A stretch of 64,000 nt of DNA from contig CALSQF010000001.1 of the NCBI GenBank assembly GCA_943788425.1, positions 248,001 to 312,000 on the forward strand, written 5' to 3'. Positions within the stretch are counted from its first letter, which is position 1. Every line of letters begins with the position of its first letter. The position numbers and the translations under genes were made by a program. Below, in pieces: positions 57,346 through 64,000 of the stretch. This DNA comes from an uncultured Planktomarina sp. GTDB taxonomy: Bacteria; Pseudomonadota; Alphaproteobacteria; Rhodobacterales; Rhodobacteraceae. Under the pieces are notes generated by a model. The model was not told the origin of the DNA and searched no databases. It saw only the letters and a list, made by a program, of their open reading frames with translations.

Positions 57346-58740
57346 TCAAATGTGGATGGCGCGATCCCAAGCGTCTAAAACACTCTCATGCATCATTTCC
57401 GATAAGGTGGGATGTGGGAAGACAGTTTGCATCAAATCTTCTTCCGTAGTTTCCAGCTGCCGCCCAACCACATAGCCTTGAATCAGCTCTGTGACTTCCG
57501 CGCCAATCATATGCGCCCCCAGGAGCTGACCTGTTTTGGCATCGAAAACGGTTTTGACCATACCTTCCGACTCGCCCAAAGCAATCGCCTTGCCATTGCC
57601 TATGAAAGGGAAGCGCCCAATGCGCACCTCATGACCTGCCTCCTTTGCCTGTGCTTCGGTATATCCGACGCTGGCCACCTGCGGCGTGCAATAGGTGCAA
57701 CCGGCAATACTTTCGGGCTTGACCGGATGAGGTGTGCCGCCGGCGATCATTTCAGCCACCATGACCCCCTCATGACTGGCCTTGTGCGCCAGCCACGGTG
57801 CTCCAGCCACATCGCCAATGGCATAGACACCGGCCACCGCAGTGCGGCAATAAGCATCGGTTTTAATATGGGTCCGATCCACTTCGACGCCAAGCGCCTC
57901 AAGCCCTAGATCCTCCACATTGCCCACGATCCCAACAGCAGAGATCACCGTGTCAAACACCTCAGTTGTGACTTTGCCGTTCTGTTCGATATGCGCTGTG
58001 ACAGAGCCTTGACCGCGATCAAGTTGTTTCACAACGGTTTTTATGCGAATTTTCATTCCCTGCTCTTCAAAAGCCTTTTGAGCGAAGGCGGAAATTTCTG
58101 CGTCCTCCACGGGCATCACCCGGTCCATCACCTCAACCACCGTGGTATCAACACCGAGCGTGTTATAGAAATTGGCAAATTCGATACCAATTGCGCCGGA
58201 GCCAATCACCAAGAGCTTTTTCGGCATGCGCGGCGGGGTCAGAGCGGTTTTATAGGTCCAAACCAGATCCCCATCCCCCTCAACACCGGGCAATTCGCGC
58301 GCCCGCGCCCCGGTGGCAATGATGATATGCTTGGCCGATAAGCTCTCCTCACCTTTGGCCGTTTTAACCGAGACCTGGCCGGGGGCCATGAGGGTCGCCG
58401 CACCCATCAGGGCGGTCACTTTATTCTTTTTCAGCAAATGGGCGACGCCGCCATTCAGTTGTTTTGCGATGGCTCGAGACCGCGCCACAACAGCATCGAG
58501 ATCATAGTCAATTCCCTGAGCCGACAAACCAAATTCCTTGGCACGCTGCATCAAATTATACACCTCAGAGGAACGCAGCATCGCTTTCGTAGGAATACAG
58601 CCCCAGTTGAGACATATGCCTCCCATATGCTCGCGTTCCACCACGATAGTTTTTAAACCCAATTGCGCCGCACGAATTGCCGAAACGTAGCCCCCTGGCC
58701 CCGCTCCAATCACGATCACATCATATGCATTCTCAGCCAT
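57346..58740 (-). CDS. lpd: Dihydrolipoyl dehydrogenase
   Basis: FAD flavoprotein (E3) that reoxidises lipoyl groups of pyruvate, 2-oxoglutarate or branched-chain dehydrogenase complexes or glycine cleavage. 464 residues: FAD motif VIGAGPGGYVSA, redox pair C43-x4-C48 in GGICLNWGCIPTK, NAD motif VIGSGAIGIEFA, ATGARARELPG, and the C-terminal catalytic FPHPTLSEMMHE. ATG 58740 has GGAG 7 nt upstream (GTG 58743 is the alternative). Not next to any E1/E2 genes, so the partner complex is not shown. Preceded by an 18-bp palindrome. Confidence 0.95.
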   Translation of the reverse strand: MAENAYDVIVIGAGPGGYVSAIRAAQLGLKTIVVEREHMGGICLNWGCIPTKAMLRSSEVYNLMQRAKEFGLSAQGIDYDLDAVVARSRAIAKQLNGGVAHLLKKNKVTALMGAATLMAPGQVSVKTAKGEESLSAKHIIIATGARARELPGVEGDGDLVWTYKTALTPPRMPKKLLVIGSGAIGIEFANFYNTLGVDTTVVEVMDRVMPVEDAEISAFAQKAFEEQGMKIRIKTVVKQLDRGQGSVTAHIEQNGKVTTEVFDTVISAVGIVGNVEDLGLEALGVEVDRTHIKTDAYCRTAVAGVYAIGDVAGAPWLAHKASHEGVMVAEMIAGGTPHPVKPESIAGCTYCTPQVASVGYTEAQAKEAGHEVRIGRFPFIGNGKAIALGESEGMVKTVFDAKTGQLLGAHMIGAEVTELIQGYVVGRQLETTEEDLMQTVFPHPTLSEMMHESVLDAWDRAIHI

Positions 58741-58761
58741 CACAGGACTCCGTTTTGAAAC

Positions 58762-58779
58762 TAGTTTAATATTAAACTA
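58762..58779. promoter_or_regulatory. Perfect 18-bp palindrome upstream of lpd (candidate operator)
   Basis: TAGTTTAATATTAAACTA, fully self-complementary over 18 bp, 21 bp before the lpd ATG. AT-rich and too weak for a useful RNA hairpin, so a dimeric repressor site is more likely than a terminator. No regulator gene is adjacent. Confidence 0.65.
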
Positions 58780-58850
58780 TAATTCAAGCCAGTACAAATC
58801 GAAATTTTGCAAGTACCGATGCTGGCGCCCATAGCAGCCATGCCGAGTCC

Positions 58851-59429
58851 TTACGGGTTTGCAGAAAGACTCTTAAGCGTAAAATCATATCCGCCCGCTT
58901 GGGTATAAGTCACCTCCGGCGCTGTTGCGCGCCGGTTCAACGCAGCATTGCGCGCTGGAAAGCGGCCAAATTTGCGGATGATATCCCGATGCGCCTGAGC
59001 ATGGGGCAATTGCACGGCCTTGCCCTGTGGCAGGCGAGATGTAATCAACCGCACAGCACGATCTTGATCTGTAAGGCTCTCAGAATGCATCAAGGGCATA
59101 TAGAAAAACTGTCGCGCCGGCTCGTCAATCTTCAAATCCCATCCATTGTGCAACGCAGCTTTGGAAGCCGCTCGGGCATGGCGATCTGATCCAAATGATC
59201 GCGCAGTTCCCCGAAACATATTACGGGGCACTTGATCCATCAAAATCAAATACGCAAGCGTGCCAGTCGCATAGGTCAACCAAAGCCCGTTGGCCCCATT
59301 GAGCGTATTCCACCAAAGCTGTTCGAACCGCCTGCGCACCTCATTATCGAGCGCCTCATCGGCATCATACCATCTCTCTGGTCCAACTTCGTCCAGCCAA
59401 AAATCAACAACTTCGTTAACAGTTGTCAT
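58851..59429 (-). CDS. DUF924 family protein
   Basis: 192-residue helical protein of the DUF924 family, structurally TPR-like. Visible family hallmarks: EVVDFWLDEVGPERWYDADEALD at the start, ILMDQVPRNMFRGTARSFGSD (about 78-98), FFYMPLMHSES and FGRFPARNAALNR. Function unestablished. Stands alone between lpd and the MFS gene. Confidence 0.85.
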   Translation of the reverse strand: MTTVNEVVDFWLDEVGPERWYDADEALDNEVRRRFEQLWWNTLNGANGLWLTYATGTLAYLILMDQVPRNMFRGTARSFGSDRHARAASKAALHNGWDLKIDEPARQFFYMPLMHSESLTDQDRAVRLITSRLPQGKAVQLPHAQAHRDIIRKFGRFPARNAALNRRATAPEVTYTQAGGYDFTLKSLSANP

Positions 59430-59503
59430 ATGTCCGCTCCGGTTCGTCTGACTTTCATTAATTTCTACCCATCTAATTCAGAAGTGCAAAGAAAAAGGTA
59501 ACT

Positions 59504-60760
59504 CTATGTTTCATTTGTTTCATCTTCCAAGGCTGTTTCGATGTAATATTCCGAAGCGACCTCGACCGCGACCGGGCTGGCCGAGGGCAGAACCGGCGCA
59601 TATGCACCATCGTCGATGCCCGCACGCGACCGCTGAGTCATCCGGTAAATCGCGTAACTCGCGAGGACGAGCATCAAAAGGGCAATCATACCAAAGAATG
59701 CCTGGGCACCAAAACTGTCCATCATCCAGCCCGTCACCAAAGGCCCGGTTATCGCGCCCATGCCATTAATAAATATCAACCCTCCTGAGGCCGCGGCCAT
59801 ATCGTCTGGATCGAGATAGTCATTGGTATAGGCGATTAGAAGTGAATAGAGCGGATTGGATGTGCCCCCGATCACGAAAGCGGCCACTAGAAGTGCGCCA
59901 AAATAATAATCGAAAAACATCGCCAGAAGCGAGAAAATCCCGCCCGCTGCAGCGACGAGCATGATCACAAGCCGACGGTCCATACGATCCGAAAACCAGC
60001 CAATCGGGTATTGCATCAGCAAGGCGCCGACATAAATGCTTGAAACAAAAATCGATATTTGTGCAATCGTCAGACCAGCAGCAACGCCATAGACCGCAGA
60101 CATGCCAAATTGTGCCGAGAAAACGCCGCCCAGAAGAAACATGCCAAAACAACCCAATGGAGATGTCTCCAGCAATGTCCTGAGCGGCATAGGTTTTGCG
60201 GTTTCAAAGGCTGGCGTTGGAGAAATGGACAGCAAGATCGGCGCGAAAGAAATTGAAACTAAAACGGATGACAAAATAAACAAGGCGTAGCCACTTGCAT
60301 CCCCCATAGCCAAAAGCGCTTGTGCGCTGACAATTCCAAACATCTGTACGATCATATAGATCGAGAGCGCCTTGCCCCGATTGGCGTTGTCGGAAGAATT
60401 ATTGAGCCAGCTTTCCGCAGTGACATATACACCTGAGAAACAAAACCCGATCACAACGCGCCCAAAAGCCCAAGCCACCGGATGAGCAAAGGCTGGATAG
60501 AGGATCAAAATAGCCGAGATAAATGACGCGAGGGCCGCGAAGACCCGCACGTGTCCCACGCGGCGGATCATTTCCGGGGCCAGGCGTGAACCGCCCAAAA
60601 AACCCGCGAAATAGGCTGCCATCACAATGGACATCTCGAAGGTGGAAAATCCTTCGATCCCGCCTCGCACGCCGAGCAAGGTGCCTTGCAACCCATTGCC
60701 CACCATCAACAACATCATGCCGATCAGCAGCGCCCAAGAGCGCGACAAAACCTGAAACAT
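59504..60760 (-). CDS. MFS transporter (YcaD-like)
   Basis: 418-residue major facilitator with about 12 transmembrane helices in two halves and a hydrophilic C-terminal tail (about 380-418). Helix 1 LIGMMLLMVGNGLQGTLLGVRGG, the loop GSRLAPEMIRRVGHVRV and the second-half loop GWFSDRMDRRLVIM match the MFS A-motif positions. The overall pattern resembles the YcaD/CynX-like group; substrate unknown. No regulator nearby. Confidence 0.85.
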   Translation of the reverse strand: MFQVLSRSWALLIGMMLLMVGNGLQGTLLGVRGGIEGFSTFEMSIVMAAYFAGFLGGSRLAPEMIRRVGHVRVFAALASFISAILILYPAFAHPVAWAFGRVVIGFCFSGVYVTAESWLNNSSDNANRGKALSIYMIVQMFGIVSAQALLAMGDASGYALFILSSVLVSISFAPILLSISPTPAFETAKPMPLRTLLETSPLGCFGMFLLGGVFSAQFGMSAVYGVAAGLTIAQISIFVSSIYVGALLMQYPIGWFSDRMDRRLVIMLVAAAGGIFSLLAMFFDYYFGALLVAAFVIGGTSNPLYSLLIAYTNDYLDPDDMAAASGGLIFINGMGAITGPLVTGWMMDSFGAQAFFGMIALLMLVLASYAIYRMTQRSRAGIDDGAYAPVLPSASPVAVEVASEYYIETALEDETNET

Positions 60761-60829
60761 TACACTTCCTCAAATTAAAACAGGGACAAAGCAACCGTTA
60801 GGCACGCGCTCTTCTTTATCCAAACGACA

Positions 60830-61879
60830 TTATGACGCAAGAAGCAATGATGCATCGCCGTAACTGAAAAAGCGATAATTTTTCGCCACTGCATGAGCGT
60901 AGATCGCATCCAAATGTGGTTTGCCCATCAAAGCGGCCACCAACATTAGGAGGGTCGACTTCGGCAGGTGGAAATTGGTCATCAGCCCATCCGTAATCTG
61001 AAACTCAAACCCCGGATAAATGAAAATATCAGTATCCCCTTCGAAAGGCCGAAGGCTCCCACCGCGCGCGGCCGTCTCTATCAGGCGCAAAGCGGTCGTA
61101 CCCACCGGAATAATCCGACCACCCGCCGCGCGGGTTTGCTCAATTTCTGCGACGGCCTGCGGCGTCACATGGCCCCATTCGGCGTGCATTTTATGGGCTG
61201 TAACCTCTTCCACCTTGACCGGAAAAAATGTCCCTGCCCCGACATGCAAGGTGACATAGCTTATTGTCACCCCATGACCCTGCAAAGCGGCCAAGGCTGC
61301 TGCATCCAGATGCAAAGAGGCCGTTGGCGCCGCCACCGCACCGCGATGCTTGGCCCAAACGGTTTGATAATCGCTGTGATCTTGCGCATCGGCGGCCCGT
61401 TTTGACGCGATATAGGGTGGCAGAGGCATTTGCCCGCTGACATCCAATGCCGCATCCAGCTCTGCCCCTTGAGCGGAGAAATTCAGCACAGCTTCACCAT
61501 CGGTTTTGACAACACAGCGAGCCGATAGGCCGGCTGCAAATATGATCTCTTCACCGACCGCCAATTTGCGCAGAGGCTTTATGAGGGCTTTCCAGCGCCC
61601 GCTGGCCTGCGGTTCCAACAGGGTGACTTCAATCTTCGCCTCAACTCTTCCCTGTGCCGATTGCCGCGCCCGTATCCCCGAGAGGCGTGCCGGGATCACT
61701 TTGGTATCGTTCAGCACCAAGCGATCCCCTGGCCGTAAATAGCTGCAAAGATCACGAACAAGCGCATCTTCGATCTGCCCAGCTTGGCTCACCAAGAGTT
61801 TGGCGTCACCGCGCGGAGACATTGGGCGAATCGCGATCCGGTCCTCTGGCAAGTCAAAATTAAAGTCTGAGAGTTTCAT
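60830..61879 (-). CDS. queA: S-adenosylmethionine:tRNA ribosyltransferase-isomerase
   Basis: Makes epoxyqueuosine in tRNA wobble position 34 using the ribosyl group of SAM. 349 residues from ATG 61879 ([19 protein letters not shown]), matching the family start; an open frame continues to 61915. Motifs: [44 protein letters not shown] and [12 protein letters not shown]-type [14 protein letters not shown]. Other queuosine genes (tgt, queC-F) are not in the window. Confidence 0.95.
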   Translation of the reverse strand: MKLSDFNFDLPEDRIAIRPMSPRGDAKLLVSQAGQIEDALVRDLCSYLRPGDRLVLNDTKVIPARLSGIRARQSAQGRVEAKIEVTLLEPQASGRWKALIKPLRKLAVGEEIIFAAGLSARCVVKTDGEAVLNFSAQGAELDAALDVSGQMPLPPYIASKRAADAQDHSDYQTVWAKHRGAVAAPTASLHLDAAALAALQGHGVTISYVTLHVGAGTFFPVKVEEVTAHKMHAEWGHVTPQAVAEIEQTRAAGGRIIPVGTTALRLIETAARGGSLRPFEGDTDIFIYPGFEFQITDGLMTNFHLPKSTLLMLVAALMGKPHLDAIYAHAVAKNYRFFSYGDASLLLAS

Positions 61880-61949
61880 AGCGCACCACTTGAGAAGCGC
61901 TCCCATTAGCGGCAATCAAATCATTTGGCAAACCCGAAACCGGCGCCGC

Positions 61950-64000
61950 TTACTCTTGTTGCGGCGGTCGACGGCGAAAAATTTCGCGAAACATTCCAGG
62001 TGTCAACAAGGACAAAGGATTGACCGCCGCTTGCGGAGTTTCCAATGCGCCGCGGAGGGTGAAATTAAAGCCAATCAACCCCTCCCCACGCCGGGTGAGA
62101 ACTGATCCCAAGCCATTGAGCAGGTAAAAGGGTGACAAGACACCTTGCATGTCGAGCTGTTTGCGTTTGGTATCGACATAGCCGTCCATGGACATGCCAA
62201 GAGAAGGTCCGACCGCACTGGAGCGGAAGATCGTGAACAGCTCTTTGTTAATATTGAATTCACCCTCAATGGTCGCAAAGAAAATGCCTTTTCCATCCAA
62301 TTGATCAGGCAAGCCGATAATTGACGCAGCGCTGAGCAATTGTGCAATCGCCGGAGCATCATTGACGCGAACCGAGGTGATATTCATGACGCCGTTCCAG
62401 CCATCGGCATGCGGTGCGAGATCCAGTATCATCTCGCCGCCGCTGGCCTGTCGCAACAATCCTGCATCGCGCAAAACGCCGCCTGCGTCCTGCGATGTGA
62501 CGGACAGGCGCAGTCCCGCACCCTGGCCGGACATTTGACCTGTGATGCCCAAACCGCCATTGACGCGACCGCTAAAGGCCCCGCCAGCCGCGAGACCGCC
62601 GTCAAAATCGGCCTTTACGTCACTGAGAAACAGACTGTTCGACAGCTGCAGCCGGCCCAAATTGAAGGACAAAGGCATTGGCCTCGTCGCGCCCGTAGGC
62701 GCAGGATCACCGCCCTTCAATTTTCCGAAGCTGCGCAGATCCATATCTCCAGACAATAGCATGCGCATGGGAGCGCCAGCTCCCCGGTGAATAATGGTTG
62801 CGGCCCCATCGAGCCAATCCCCAACATCCAAGCGCGACAGCAAGATACGGTCGAGACCATCGTCATCGAATTGAACCGCGCCCTCAAGAGACAAGCCCTG
62901 CGCCTCAAGCGACAAAAGATCCACCTGCAATGGCTTGCCAAAAACCCCTTGCACCCGCAATTGCGCCAATTGCGCCGTCGGCTTTGACCAGTTCAATGCG
63001 GCAGATTGCAACTCTGTGCCCATCAGATCGGACGTCAGCTCAAAGCCCACTGGCTTATTTTTCGCGATATTCAAAAGCAAAGCGCCCTCTGCGCGCCCTT
63101 TTAAACTGCCCTCTGGCAGACCGATATTGAGCGCTTTGAGGCTCTTCGGGGTCAGCTCAAATTTTGCAGTCACTTGGCTGGACAAATTTGGTGCACCCAG
63201 TGGTTGCGACCAACGGCCCTCAAATGGAATATCAAAGACTCGCCCGGCTCCTGAAATTTCGATCAAATCTGGCGCCCCTGTCAATTGCAACAGCTCAGCC
63301 GTGAAGATGCGCCCCGGCACCAAAACCTCACTGCGCAGATCGTGCAACGTACCGGTTAAATCATAGGCCACTTCACTCGGTTTGACCCCCGATTTCAGAC
63401 GGGTTTCAATTTCAATGGCCAGCTGCGCCTGCCCTGAAACATCATCAATGCCGCGTTTGGTCTTTGTGGGTATCTCAAAGGGTTTGTTGTCCATGAGAGA
63501 CATCACGGTTGGAACGGATCCCGTGCCTCTCAGATCAAATATCACCGGCGGATCAGGCACGCGCACATTGGGCACACGCATGATCGAGCCATCCATATGC
63601 AAGCGCCCGCCCTCAGCGGCTTGGACATAGCCACTCTCCAAGGCCAAAATAAATTCATCACGCTCGAAAACGCCGTAGCCGATACCCTCCGAAATCACCG
63701 GCATATGCCGCATGAATTTCACGTCCGCCTTTTCAAACTGAAAGCTACTGGCCAAGATCGCCGCTGTACCCGCTGTTTGACGCAGATCCACGGTCAGATT
63801 TTTGAGTGTTCCGTTGCGCACGTTTCGCCCAAACCAGCGCCGGCTTTTGGTATTTAACATCTCCGGCCACAGGGTCATGACGGTTTCGGTGCCTACCGAA
63901 GGCACCCGCCCCTGCCCGTCATATGACCAACCTAAGGGCGTTAGCGCAGCTTGGCCAGAAAGACTCAGATTGGTCCCATTCACCTCAGCCTGCAACAAGC
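61950..64000 (-). CDS. AsmA-like / DUF3971 domain envelope protein, N-terminus outside window
   Basis: C-terminal 682 or more residues of a very large protein; the start lies beyond base 64000. Repetitive beta-strand-rich sequence of the YhdP/AsmA type, with the C-terminal AsmA_2-like block (FNINKELFTIFRSSAVGPSLGMSMDGYVD, then QGVLSPFYLLNGLGSVLTRRGEGLIGFNFTLRG) and a short basic tail. Family members are inner-membrane anchored, bridge the periplasm and are implicated in phospholipid transport to the outer membrane. Upstream neighbour of queA, same strand, 70-bp gap. Confidence 0.85.
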   Translation of the reverse strand, partial: LLQAEVNGTNLSLSGQAALTPLGWSYDGQGRVPSVGTETVMTLWPEMLNTKSRRWFGRNVRNGTLKNLTVDLRQTAGTAAILASSFQFEKADVKFMRHMPVISEGIGYGVFERDEFILALESGYVQAAEGGRLHMDGSIMRVPNVRVPDPPVIFDLRGTGSVPTVMSLMDNKPFEIPTKTKRGIDDVSGQAQLAIEIETRLKSGVKPSEVAYDLTGTLHDLRSEVLVPGRIFTAELLQLTGAPDLIEISGAGRVFDIPFEGRWSQPLGAPNLSSQVTAKFELTPKSLKALNIGLPEGSLKGRAEGALLLNIAKNKPVGFELTSDLMGTELQSAALNWSKPTAQLAQLRVQGVFGKPLQVDLLSLEAQGLSLEGAVQFDDDGLDRILLSRLDVGDWLDGAATIIHRGAGAPMRMLLSGDMDLRSFGKLKGGDPAPTGATRPMPLSFNLGRLQLSNSLFLSDVKADFDGGLAAGGAFSGRVNGGLGITGQMSGQGAGLRLSVTSQDAGGVLRDAGLLRQASGGEMILDLAPHADGWNGVMNITSVRVNDAPAIAQLLSAASIIGLPDQLDGKGIFFATIEGEFNINKELFTIFRSSAVGPSLGMSMDGYVDTKRKQLDMQGVLSPFYLLNGLGSVLTRRGEGLIGFNFTLRGALETPQAAVNPLSLLTPGMFREIFRRRPPQQE

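Noticed and set aside
1-64000. CRISPR arrays, transposons, prophage, toxin-antitoxin or new defence systems
   Set aside because: No repeat arrays, transposases, phage genes or defence-type domains were seen on either strand.

Overview
This 64 kb window is chromosomal DNA of an alphaproteobacterium, most likely a marine Rhodobacteraceae (Roseobacter group) with moderate GC. The evidence is the gene order (aroB-aroK-xerD-corC; trpGDC-moaC-moeA-lexA-comEC-gltX-gltA; argC-ccmE-ccmF-ccmH; purL-bolA-grxD; zapA-tkt-gap-gap), an alphaproteobacterial SOS box (GAAC-N7-GAAC) in front of lexA, and protein sequences typical of the group. No species is claimed. Almost all of the window is core genome. No insertion sequence, prophage, integrase, CRISPR array or defence island was seen, and I did not find a wholly new multi-gene system. 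What is unusual is mostly regulatory DNA and one decayed gene.

Layout. 1-2.6 kb: end of a peptide-type ABC importer (permease fragment plus a fused double ATPase). 2.8-9 kb: ssb, convergent with aroB/aroK; then a small membrane protein, an exported protein of unknown role, a Xer recombinase and a CNNM/CorC transporter. 9-15 kb: an IalB-like exported protein, an acyl-chain module (ketoacyl synthase, ACP and an LpxD-type acyltransferase), an L,D-transpeptidase and a divergent Tat-exported DUF882 protein. 15.3-17.7 kb: tRNA-Arg(CCG), an orphan Stealth sugar-phosphate transferase and a divergent polysaccharide deacetylase-like protein. 17.8-22.7 kb: trpG-trpD-trpC-moaC-moeA, then SOS-controlled lexA. 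22.7-24.6 kb: a broken comEC. 24.7-33.3 kb: gltX, gltA, a crotonase, ccmH-ccmF-ccmE, argC, murI. 33.4-38 kb: fused indolepyruvate ferredoxin oxidoreductase divergent from a LysR regulator. 38-41.2 kb: purL, bolA, a small membrane protein and a monothiol glutaredoxin. 41.3-46.7 kb: zapA and a coiled-coil partner, tkt, and two tandem gap genes flanking a 47-codon membrane peptide. 46.7-54.3 kb: coaD, then a LysR-controlled valine-degradation operon (mmsA, acyl-CoA dehydrogenase, HIBYL-CoA hydrolase, mmsB) ending in an MmgE/PrpD gene. 54.3-64 kb: uvrA, lpd, DUF924, an MFS transporter, queA and the end of a large AsmA-like protein.

How the genes work together. Carbon flow is well represented: tkt and two GAPDHs (one predicted NADP-preferring), gltA and lpd lead into the TCA cycle. 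Valine and aromatic amino-acid catabolism (mmsA operon, iorAB) feed acyl-CoAs. The ccm genes mature c-type cytochromes. The best regulatory observations are LacI-type TGTTA-CG-TA-CA operators upstream of both gap genes, a perfect 18-bp palindrome in front of lpd, perfect palindromes in front of purL and between iorAB and its LysR gene, a consensus CtrA site between the zapA operon and tkt, and two candidate small RNAs ending in strong intrinsic terminators. comEC carries an in-frame stop and at least two -1 frameshifts, both at the same heptamer G_GGT_TTG.
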